Below are positions 39,334 to 48,708 of a stretch of 64,000 nt of DNA, one piece after another (position 1 is the first letter of the stretch; each line of letters opens with the position of its first letter). The notes under the pieces were generated by a model. It had not been told where the DNA came from, did not search any database, and saw only the letters and a list, made by a program, of their open reading frames with translations. Location: positions 1,302,001 through 1,366,000 of the forward strand of contig OX442315.1 in NCBI GenBank assembly GCA_949358305.1, given 5' to 3'. Source of the DNA: Strigamia acuminata. Its lineage: Eukaryota > Arthropoda > Chilopoda > Geophilomorpha > Linotaeniidae. Position numbers and translations under genes: made by a program.

Positions 39334-42300
39334 TCAGGCCGATTTCTTTTGATTTCTGACTTTTCTAATTCGAGGGGATTTTTCTTTAAATCCCGTCCAA
39401 GTTTTTTGACGTAATGATTTTAGCAATTGTACAAAATCGGTTACGTATTTAGGATTAGGTTTGGTAACACGTTTTGGCCTTTCGGCGTGTGTTTCCAATT
39501 TTTGTTTTTTACGAGATTTCTGAGGAACCTCGTCTTTACGACTCTCTATGGGAACTTCGGTTTCCATCGGGATATTTTCTTTTATTAATTCTTCGGAATT
39601 AACAGCGTGTTCCTCCATCCATTTGGGAGTGGGATGAGGGCCGCTTGTTCCCACTCTTTGGTCTATTGTCCATTCCTCAATCGGGTAGGAAGGGATGTAA
39701 GGCGATAAATCTTGGATGTTCACTGATGGCTCCTTGGAACCATCAGAAATTTTCCTTAAAGTGTAAGCGCTGCCTCCGCTGAGAACCGCCGTGATTTCCC
39801 ACGGTCCGTTTCTCTTTTCGGCGAAGCCTGCTGAGATTCCCTTATCCTTATTGGATAAGATGTGTGTTGCCTTCCACACTAAATCTCCAACAACAAAATC
39901 ACAAACATAAAATTTATCTTTGTGAATTTTGTCGTGTTTTTCATAATTCCGCTGTATTTTTCTATGCATTTCCTGGTGTGCTCTTTTGATCACTTCCAGA
40001 ATGCTAAATACATAAGCCTCGGGGTTTGCTCTGTCGAACTTGATCGCATGTTTTATTATGCGAGGATCGAACGGCAAAGGAACAGTTCTTCCCGTGTTAA
40101 GTAACATCGGGGTTGTATTCGTCGCCTCGCTCTTGGTCGTGTGCATTGAAAAGGCGAAATGGTTTAAATATTTCGGCCAGTGGGAGTGCACATCGGAATA
40201 AATCGCCAATAACATTTTCAGGTCTCTATTGGCCCTTTCTGTAATGTTAGCGGCGGCGTGATACGGACTGACGTGATTAATGTCAATGTGATTTCTTTTG
40301 CAGAATTCTTCAAAAACAGTGCTCACAAATTGTCTTCCGTTATCAGATATAATCTTTTTGGGGTAGCCTCATCTGTGAAATACTTCACTTAGGCGATTGA
40401 TAATGCATTCGCTAGAAGCTGTGGCTAGTGCGAACACTTCCACCCACTTAGTACAGTGATCAATGACTACTAAGATCCATTGAAGCTGTGATCTGCCCGC
40501 TGGTTTCGGTCCCATCAAATCGATGCTGACCGTTTCCCAGGGGTTCGTCATGTTATGCGGCACATAACCAGATCGTCTTTGTTGATGCTGGTTTGGCTTG
40601 TATTGCTGGCAATGAGGGCAGCTGCGCACGTAGTTGCGTACGTCTTTTCTCATTTTTGGCCAGAAATACATGAGCTTTGCTCGTTCTAAAGTCTTGCTCA
40701 TACCTGCATGGCCAGTGAGTGGGTGACCATGACAGGCAAACAACGCTCGTTTGACTAAAACACGTGGAATCACGGCTTTAAAACCATTTCCCGAGTCGTT
40801 GAGTTCTTCCTCGTAAGTTGGACAGAAGTAGATGAGCATTTGACCGCCATCTTCTTCTTCCTCATCTAAACTATATCTTTGTACTATATTTAACCAATAT
40901 TCATCGGTAATTTCCTTTTTCTGTTCATCTGTGGCTTTCAGATAAACTAGAATTTTACTACACTCCTGATCTTTCAACTGCGCGTCAATGATTTCACGAC
41001 GAGTTGGAGGAGCTTCTTTTAAAACATCAGTTAGTGCACTGTAAAGAGTTGCATTTTTGTTTTTGCAACAATTATCAGTATCCTCCCCCTTTTCTCCAGA
41101 AATAGCCGATACGTCAGCATTGGCTGCTTCTGGAAAATCGTCAAAATGAACGTGTAAATTCGAGAATGTCGCACAACGTTTGTCGGAAGGTTTTAGACAC
41201 AAGTGTCTATTTCCTGTCCAATTTGGGAAAAATTGGGTGATCTCCTCCGGCTCTAGGTAGTCATCCGCTGGAGTATCCAGTGCTGACAACGGAGCACGTG
41301 AAAGAGCGTCGGCTACTTGATTTAAAGCGCCTCGACGAAATTCGATTTTGAACGCGCCGCACTGAATGCGCACGGCCCATCGACCAAATCGACCCGATGG
41401 TTCCGGTGTGCTCATTAGCCATTTTAAAGCCTGAGCATCCGATTCTAGGGTGAAGGTAGTGTATTCTAGGTAGGGGCGAAACTTGTCGACTGCCCATACC
41501 ACCGCCAAACACTCTAACTCCGGGGTAGAATAACGTTCTTCTGCTCCTCTCAAAACTCGGCTGGCGTAAGCAACCGGTTTTGGGTGTAAAACCATTTTTT
41601 GCTTTTTGGCGTCAAATACCTCAACGTCTTGGCAAAGGACGGCACCGAGACCGTCGTGGGACGCGTCGGTCAAGACAACGAATTGTTTAGTCATGTCCGG
41701 CATATGTAATGCTTGGTCTTTGTCGCATAAAATGTCTTTTATGCGCTCAAAAGCGTCTTCTTGTGCCTTTCCCCAAACGAATTTTGCGGAATCGTGCATT
41801 ATACTAGTTAATGGACGAGCTATAGTCGCATGGTGCGGAATAAATTTTCGAAAAAAGTTAGACAGTCCATGAAAGCGTTGAATATCCTTAGAGCAGGTAG
41901 GAGTTGGAAATTTCCTAACTGCTGACGTCTTATCTGGGTCGGGCAATAATCCCTCAGAGGTAATATAATGCCCGAGAAATTTCAAGGCGGTCCGTCCAAA
42001 CTTGGATTTGGCCTTATTAATAGTTAAATTGGCCTTATCCAGTTTTTCCAGGACGTCCTTAACGTGTTCTAGATGTTTTTCCCAACTAGTTGAAAAAATA
42101 ATAATATCGTCGAGGTAGACTAACGCATGATTGTAAAGTGCTTCGCCCATTACTCCACTCATTAAATGTTGAAACGAAGAGGGTGCGTTGCACAGACCAA
42201 AGGGCATCCTCTTAAATTGGAATTTCCCTTTGGGCGTATAAAATGCTGTTTTGCATTTATCCTCCTCTGTCATCTCCATCTGATGGTAACCCTGTGTTAG

Positions 42301-43470
42301 GTCCAAAGAGGTAAAATACTTTGCTTTGTTTGTATTATGGATTAACAGATCAATGCTTGGCATCTGGATCGTGTCAACTACCGTAATATTATTTAGCCAT
42401 CTGTAATCGATGCACAGTCGATAAGTCCCATTAGGCTTAGCGACTATCACCGGGTGACTGATGTAGGGACCGGTAGAGGGTTCAATTAGGCCCTCTGCTT
42501 CAAGTTCCTCTACGAGCTCTGTCATAATCGCCTTTTTGGCCGGATTATACATTCTATATGGCTGCAATTTCCATTTAGCACCTTCTTTAAACTTGATGCT
42601 ATGTTTCGCGACGTTGGTGCAGCCAACCTTGTCCCGAAAAGCATTTTGAACACTCAAAATTACCTGTCGTAATTTCTCTTTTTTCTCGTCGGAGCTGTCG
42701 CAATCTGCCACTAGTCTCTCCGCCCAATCAGCTGGGGTGTGAGTTTCGTCCCCCTTAGCATCAATTGTGCGGAGTCTTGCTAGACGGCAGTTCAACTCCG
42801 TGGTTTCATAAGGAGCAGTCCAACCAGGCATAAAATCACAAGTGAAGACAGCCCGGAGTGGATTTAAATTTATTCCAGTCCTTCTCATGAAGTTGTGGCC
42901 AAGAATTAGACCGCACACATTCTTTTCGAGAATTATGAAATTAGTCGGGGTCATTTTAGTTTTGTTAGCCCAATTGACACAAAGTGTCACTTGACCTAAC
43001 GGCTTGTGATCGATTCCTACGGCACAAACACGCATTCCTTTTGGACATTCTTGGATGAATTCCACGGGAATCTCGGTGTTTGACAGTAGTTGAATCCCAA
43101 TAAAACATTGGGTCGCCCCCGAATCCATTAGAGCATTATAATTTAATCCTCCAATATTTATGTTCATTCGAGGATCGTCGATGAAACGAGTAGCTGATTT
43201 ACTGTCGTAAACTTTGCTAATTTTTTCAACTCTATCTTTGGAGACAAAAATCTTGCCAAGTTGGGATCTTTTAATTTTTCCAAACTTATTCTTGATTTTA
43301 TATTTATTCCAATTTCCGTGAAAAATGGATAAATTTTCGAGTTGATTCGTCATCGAATCTATTCCTTCGTTCACTCCACCAGTAGAACTCGTGGCTTGAA
43401 CGAGAGTCGGAATCAAATCAAAATCAATCTCCATATCAAGTGGGTCGAGTGAATTTTTTGAATCACTCAA
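39334..43470 (-). pseudogene. Gypsy C Pol with one in-frame TGA
   Basis: Pol of element C in one frame, broken only by TGA at 40369-40371. The frame is open upstream of 43470 as far as the gag overlap, consistent with a Gag-Pol fusion; the base at 43470 is TTG, not a real start. In order from 43470: protease LMDSGATQCFIG at residue ~116; reverse transcriptase with MPFGLCNAPSSFQ and YLDDIIIFS at ~451; RNase H LTDASHDGLGA near 600; integrase finger HPLTGHAGMSKT near 915 and SCPHCQQYK near 951; first catalytic Asp in SIDLMGPKP. After the TGA come ISDNGRQF, the catalytic Glu region, a GPW version of the GPY/F module, and a basic tail. In gypsy D the broken codon is TGG (RWGHPKKI), so one G-to-A change made the stop, inside the integrase core. 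Confidence 0.93.
40369..40371 (-). other. In-frame TGA in gypsy C integrase
   Basis: The frame is the same on both sides (43470 and 40326 differ by a multiple of three). The aligned residue in gypsy D and many gypsy integrases is the Trp in RWGxPxxIxSDNG. It is the same kind of change, TGG to TGA, as in copia-1. Confidence 0.88.
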
Positions 43471-43561
43471 GTATGGTATTGTTAACCCCTTTGTTAAAAG
43501 TTTGGGTTGTTCTAACGATACCGCATCGATAGCCTTATCCAGCGAAATAAAAGGTTTAATC

Positions 43562-43588
43562 GGGGGTTGAGAAATCGTGTCAACCCCC
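43562..43588 (-). promoter_or_regulatory. Frameshift-stimulating hairpin of gypsy C
   Basis: On the minus strand GGGGGTTGA (43588-43580) pairs perfectly with TCAACCCCC (43570-43562) around a 9-base loop. It starts 7 bases after the slippery heptamer, the spacing expected for a -1 frameshift stimulator. Confidence 0.8.
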
Positions 43589-43592
43589 TGAA

Positions 43593-45701
43593 TTAGTTTT
43601 TTTTATCTTCACTAGGAGTGGGAACTGGGGCAGTCGCAGCTTTAAGATGTGATTTAAATAAATCCGTCATCGTTGCTTGAAAGTCTGCGAGCTTCGCGTC
43701 AAGTTTTTGATCGAGAAACTCGGCCGTTACCCAGTTGGGTTTGGGTCTTTTAGACAGGTCAAGTGTTGAAGAGGGGTTAAAGCGCTTGTTGGAGTCGCTT
43801 TTTCCCCCATTTCCTTCTTTTAATTTGTTGGCGAGCTTGAGACAATTTCTCTTTATGTGTCCCGGCTCGTGACAATAATAGCACTTTCCGGTGGTGTTTT
43901 CAAAATGAGCTGCGAACATTCTCTCCATTTGACTCTCCTCGTCTTCACCGTCAGTGTCGTCGGAATTTTGTTCATTCGAGTTTTCTTCTTCCGTGTGAGT
44001 AGCACGAAAAGAAGTTTTGCTTGGAAATAGTTTTGATTCCTTGTTGTTTTTAGCAACAGAGGGAGTCTCACCATTGTCACATTCAAGTTCCGCAGCAAGT
44101 TGGGTTGCGTTCTCGAACCTGCAGCGATGTGTACCGACATATTGAAGTATGTCGTCCACTGTACAATCTCCGTAGAGTCCGTGCGTCATTAAAAGTGAGA
44201 AACTCTCTTGGTTAATGTTTTTAAACAAACTGGTGGTACCTGCCATGTCGCCAGGCGGTATTTTCCCTTGTTCCTGCGTGAAACGCAGGAGGAAACAATA
44301 CAGGGATTCATCACTGCGTTGTTTCACATTGTCGAGTCGTCTCGCTCGAGTGAGCGGGACAAGGTCGAATCTTTTTACAAACATTCGTTCAAAAGTCCTC
44401 CAATTCGAAAATTGGTGACTATTTTGATGGAACCATTTCTGGGCATGGCCCAATAAATGTCCGGGTACATCTTGATGTACCATGTCATCCAGTGGCACTC
44501 CTCTACCGAGCGCGGCTGCTTTCACGATTTCTAAAAAACGAGCAACCTCTTTTTGGTTCCCGTCGAAAATCGGAATTTCCAAGCTTTTTCCAGATTGTCG
44601 ATTTTGGTTTTGATGATTACGGCTCTGACCAGATAATCCTTGAATTATCTGTCTCAGGCTATCGTTAGATAAAGGTGGCGCAGAATTATTCGAAGAAAAA
44701 TCCTGACTCATTCTCGGTGAATGGCTTCGCCGAAAATGATTTCGATTGTTTCGATCGTTTTGATCGTTTCGATCATTCCGATCGTACTGGTTATTTCGAT
44801 CACTCCGATCGTTCTGATAATTTCGATTATCTTCCTCGTTCTGATCGTTACGATCATAACGTGGGGGATAAAAATTATTACGCCCACCTCGAGAGTGAGG
44901 GCCGTAATTATCTCTTCCTCGATGATTATAATTAAAATTATCATCATCAAAATCGTTATAATTATTATTATTACGATCATTGAAATTGTTTCGAACCGGA
45001 GAAACGTCACGTGAACGATTTGAGCGCGAGGGGGAAATTCGTGTAGAATTTCCTCGTCGTGGGGAATTTTCTCGTCGTGGACTTAACCTTCTGCGATAAA
45101 AGTTAGGTGAGCGCAGTTCGGGTTGAGGAGTTCGAGTATTTCTTAACCCATTATCTTCACGGCCGTCGGGAAACGGATCACGCAAAGGCGGGGTGCGTCT
45201 GCTTTGTTCCCGCTGGCGTCGTGAAGTGGGAGACGCTGAACGTCTCCTTTCCGGCGTTGCAGGTCCGATCCGATCGATTTCTCGTTCTTGACGCGAACTG
45301 CTACGCGGTGGTGGATTCGGCTCAGAATTTCCCGCTGCGAACAACGGAGCTTCTTCGCGCGGCCTCGATCTAGTCGCTTCGGGATCTGGATTCCTATCAC
45401 GCTGGTACGTGTTAGGAAGCGTTCCCCGGCTAGTCTGCCTATTTACCACTATCACTTCGGGTGAAAGTGGTTGAGGAGGCGGGCGTCCACGGCAATTCTC
45501 CGTGAAGCGCCTCGCTTCTCCCACTGAGGAAAATTGTGTCATATTTAACTGATAGTGACGACAAAATACTTCGAGCTCATCAGGTATGGGTAAATGTTCG
45601 GTCCTGAGGGAGTTTGGATTCGAGCGTTCGATAGGCCGATCGCCGTCTCTACTGCCCCCGTGCACTGAGCCGAACAACACCATAGACTGATCGCGTGGCA
45701 T
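43593..45701 (-). CDS. Gypsy C Gag, intact (702 aa)
   Basis: Structural protein of the particle. The N-terminal half is Pro/Arg/Ser-rich, then a low-complexity Asn/Asp/Arg region (RNDQN-type repeats, coded by a GATCGTTNTGAT-like microsatellite near 44730-44960). The retrotransposon Gag core follows, at about residues 370-530 (IPIFDGNQKEVARFLEIV, QKWFHQNSHQFSNWRTFERMF). An acidic linker leads to one CCHC knuckle, CYYCHEPGHIKRNC, near 615. The ORF ends ..SEDKKN-stop on the slippery site that gives Gag-Pol. On the minus strand the ATG is preceded by a good 3' splice site (TTATTTTCCTTCAG), so the leader may be spliced. Confidence 0.93.
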   Translation of the reverse strand: MPRDQSMVLFGSVHGGSRDGDRPIERSNPNSLRTEHLPIPDELEVFCRHYQLNMTQFSSVGEARRFTENCRGRPPPQPLSPEVIVVNRQTSRGTLPNTYQRDRNPDPEATRSRPREEAPLFAAGNSEPNPPPRSSSRQEREIDRIGPATPERRRSASPTSRRQREQSRRTPPLRDPFPDGREDNGLRNTRTPQPELRSPNFYRRRLSPRRENSPRRGNSTRISPSRSNRSRDVSPVRNNFNDRNNNNYNDFDDDNFNYNHRGRDNYGPHSRGGRNNFYPPRYDRNDQNEEDNRNYQNDRSDRNNQYDRNDRNDQNDRNNRNHFRRSHSPRMSQDFSSNNSAPPLSNDSLRQIIQGLSGQSRNHQNQNRQSGKSLEIPIFDGNQKEVARFLEIVKAAALGRGVPLDDMVHQDVPGHLLGHAQKWFHQNSHQFSNWRTFERMFVKRFDLVPLTRARRLDNVKQRSDESLYCFLLRFTQEQGKIPPGDMAGTTSLFKNINQESFSLLMTHGLYGDCTVDDILQYVGTHRCRFENATQLAAELECDNGETPSVAKNNKESKLFPSKTSFRATHTEEENSNEQNSDDTDGEDEESQMERMFAAHFENTTGKCYYCHEPGHIKRNCLKLANKLKEGNGGKSDSNKRFNPSSTLDLSKRPKPNWVTAEFLDQKLDAKLADFQATMTDLFKSHLKAATAPVPTPSEDKKN
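43596..43602 (-). promoter_or_regulatory. -1 slippery site A AAA AAC at the gypsy C gag stop
   Basis: In the gag frame the last codons read AAA AAA AAC TAA. Slipping back one base enters the pol frame, which is open from here to the protease. Frames of gag (45701) and pol (43470) differ by exactly -1. Confidence 0.85.
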
Positions 45702-46472
45702 GGAGAAGGATACACTGAAGGAAAATAAGTCGGAAAAACTAGTAAAGCCTTTTTTAACACTCGAAGAATATTCTAGTTCTTCTTAAAACGCAATTTGTAC
45801 ACTTGTACAAGAAGTGAAATACACTTTTAAATCCCACAAAAGAATAAAAGTTAAACTACGCGTTTTTTCAACGAAAAATACGCTTAAATTAAACTAATAA
45901 TGGAAATATTTCCTACCTTTTCGCGATCTGAAGTGGCTACGGGCACAAATGGTCTGGTCTCGGTCAAAACTGGTCGGCAAAACGGTCAAGAAGTGGTTCG
46001 AAATGGCACTGGTTCAATGTCACGTCAAGTTGGTCAAGCTGTTTGGAAAGCAAGTGGGAACTTTGCACTTTTGCTTTCTTAAATCCTTTGTCCAAATGGT
46101 CAATCGTGATTGGAAAATTGAGAAATACCTGCGGAGTTTAGTCCCAGATATTTCTATAATCCAAAAGTGAAGTGACCTCCTTCGAGTGGCATTGTTCTTG
46201 GCTCAAATCTAACATTCTTGCTCAGCTTTGGATTATTTCAAACAGTTTTAACCTTCCAGTGAAAGAATAAAACTTAGAAAAATGGGGAAAAATTCTCTTT
46301 GAAATATTTTTCAGGAAAAAATATACAAACATATTTTTCACGAGAAGTCCAAAATTTATTAGTTAAATTTTTTGTATAAAAAATAACTTAGAAAAATTTT
46401 CATTTTTCAAATTTTCAAATTTTGGTAAAATGTGCACTTTTAAACTCAGAGTTCACTTTAAAATTGCAACCT
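45702..46472 (-). other. Leader of gypsy C
   Basis: About 770 bases between PBS and gag with no credible frame. Donor-like strings on the minus strand (CCGCAG/GTATTT near 46127 and AAAAG/GTAGGA near 45912) and the acceptor before gag suggest a leader intron. Confidence 0.5.
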
Positions 46473-46490
46473 ATCTCGGTGGAACCTCCA
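46473..46490 (-). other. Primer-binding site of gypsy C (tRNA-Gln)
   Basis: The plus strand reads ATCTCGGTGGAACCTCCA, an exact match to the 3' end of animal tRNA-Gln including CCA, 18 of 18 bases. A two-base CG spacer separates it from the LTR. Confidence 0.85.
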
Positions 46491-46492
46491 CG

Positions 46493-47943
46493 TGTGACGA
46501 TGACTACCCGGGATAGGAATTAATGCTAAAAGGACAAGTGAAACTGCAGAGTGTAGTAAAGTGCAAAGAATGAAGCGTTTATGTTTCTCAAAACATAGAA
46601 CATTTATTCAAGTCAAAATAAGTTATATAATAACTATGGCCGACAAAATGGCCAGTAAAATATGTGTGTAACTAGCTAAACAAACGAGTGGCTCAAAAGG
46701 CCTTAATAACGTTAACAGTTGTGTTCAGCCTTGAAATAAGAGTGTGTAAAGTTCTTATTTCGGGCGTAAAAGGTGTCGTCTGCAATCGGACTGATTGTCG
46801 TCTGCTTCGGTTGGTTCTGTGTAACTAAATTATCCGAGAAGTGCGGTTGTCTTTGCTGCATCGTCACAACTTTGGGTGACCATTGGTTTAAATATCTATT
46901 CGTAGATATTTACCAATTGGTCTATTTATGATTATCAAGATAACCATAAATATGAGTTACTCAAAGTTAAACTTCGAATAATCATGTTGAATTTACGAAT
47001 AAATCCAATCATGCAAAGGTATGAATTGAATTATTAAATTACAAATAATCTAATAATCAAACATAACTAAAACCTGTATAAATAAAACGATTATGAAAAG
47101 ACCCTGTCGATTCTGTTGCACCAAAGTACAACCAGCCCAGAATTGAATCAATGGCGCTCACGTCAATCCAACACTAGGTTTGACCCTAATGTCTCGTTGG
47201 AAAAGGAATTGAGCACGGCATTTTACTGCACGTGCCCCTACAACGGAATGTTGGCATGAAGTACGGAAAGGGAATTGAGCACGGCATTTTACTGCGCGTG
47301 CCCCTACAACGGAATGTTGGCATGAAGTACGGAAAAGGGTTGAGCACGGAATTTAATGCACGTGCCCCTACAACGGAATGTTGGCATGAAGCGAAGCGAA
47401 GCGAAGCGAAGCGTAGAATATGGGCTCAAGTAAGTATCAAACAGAAAACAAAAACAAGAGCGAGCTATTTCCGGTTTACACTGGAATATATACTCAGAGA
47501 GAAGAATGAGTGGCCATTGCTCCAATAGGAACACTGGTCACTCAAAACTGTCCAATCCTAATAAATGGGAAGTGGATACAGGAGACATAGTCTTCTACAA
47601 AGTCTGTCCCAGGAAGTGGATACGGAGGACACATTTGCAATTAAGGCTATTGTCTTAATTCAAAGTGTATCTTCAAACACTGTGGGTGGTGAGGGGTGAC
47701 TTAATCCTTTTGCCCAGGTGTTGTTATAATTTGTCCAAATCATAACACAACTGGAGGAATAAAGACTCAACTATATCATACTAGTATGATATAATATCTA
47801 GGGATACCGTGGATTTATATAAAACCTTTAATTTTATATAAATATCACATAAATAACATGTATATTCGAATTTCCCGCCGAAATGGGAAATAGCGCCATC
47901 TATCGGTGAACTTGGGACTAAATATGACGTCATGACCGTCACA
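46493..47943 (-). repeat. 5' LTR of gypsy C
   Basis: 1451 bp. It matches 34476-35916 except for one substitution and 10 extra bases in the GAAGC run. It has the same three-copy tandem repeat (47211-47391). Confidence 0.96.
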
Positions 47944-47947
47944 ACCC

Positions 47948-48001
47948 GTATGTAGGCCACGAGAGAAACTCTTCGTGCCCCACCCCAGTCGGGTCACCAC
48001 A
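47948..48001 (-). repeat. Right (5') LTR of gypsy B, last 54 bases
   Basis: Continues the LTR interrupted at 34475. It is the same as bases 820-873 and ends ..TCACCACA. Confidence 0.93.
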
Positions 48002-48708
48002 CCTGCTATTTTGTCCTCCTTTATTATTCAACCACTTTTTCCAACTTTTTCTTATAAATCAACCCAAAAAAGATCGTTTTTTCCAAAATTTAAAGTCAAC
48101 GGTTAATCCGATCAAAAAGTTATCTGTACCATCGTTTTCAGCGGGATTTTCTTCTCTGGAAACCTGTTTTAAACATTTCATTCGGTTAATTTTACGAATT
48201 TTTGGTTTTGTCATGGTCGAATCTCGAATCCAAATTCTGCACCAAATTTCCAAATTTTCCCATTCGGTCCCCCGCTAAGATGGCCCGAATCGGCACTTTT
48301 CCTCGCCCGAATCAAAAAATAAAAAATACAGGCTTGTGCAGAATTGTCTCCTCTTCAAAATGAGCTTGGTTCCATAATTTTCCGAGCTTATCTTGACATA
48401 GAAAACAATAAAAAACGATACGCGACGAACATTTCCGCCTGAATTTCCATTCGGGCACCCGCTAAAATCGCCCTGAATCGCCCTGAATCGGTACTTTTTT
48501 TTACCCGAATCGAAGTATTGAGTTTCCTAGCTGTTATACAGTCATGGATGCATCAGCATTTTGATGATATACAAGGATACAAGTTGGCCACTTAGATAGA
48601 GCTTGGATGCCTCCATTTTGTTTTGAGTTTCACAAGCCTCAAAATCACTTCTTATCAAAATCACAAAAACTACCTTTTAGATGTTTTTGGGATTTTGTGT
48701 TTTCACTC
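48002..48708. other. Flanking DNA not assigned to an element
   Basis: About 707 bp between the end of gypsy B and the start of gypsy D, with no convincing gene. It contains two diverged copies of a block about 190 bp apart (near 48251-48325 and 48437-48515), each with CATTCGG..CCCGCTAA.AT, CCCGAATCGG and a closing CCCGAATC. This suggests an old duplicated repeat. It may be the remains of the pre-insertion locus. Confidence 0.6.

Larger units (their letters stand above)
34476..47943 (-). mobile_element. Gypsy C, LTR retrotransposon inserted in the B LTR
   Basis: A 13,468-bp Ty3/gypsy element on the minus strand. LTRs are 34476-35916 and 46493-47943, with ends TGTGAC..GTCACA, flanked by ACCC (34472-34475 and 47944-47947). 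The LTRs differ by one substitution and a 10-bp change in a GAAGC tandem run. Gene order along the transcript is LTR, tRNA-Gln PBS, leader, gag, pol, ~1.1-kb spacer with mini-introns, ORF3, ~580-bp 3' UTR, LTR. The only coding lesion I see is one TGA in pol. Confidence 0.97.

Noticed and set aside
44730-44960. Possible CRISPR-like or satellite array in the regular GATCGTT repeats
   Set aside because: It is a short microsatellite coding the Asn/Asp/Arg-rich part of gypsy C Gag in frame, without spacer structure.
44708-45014. Isoleucine-rich frames on both strands over gag
   Set aside because: Out-of-frame readings of the Asn/Asp/Arg repeat; not real genes.
48002-48708. Host gene between the gypsy elements
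   Set aside because: No frame longer than about 65 codons and no splice or domain evidence.
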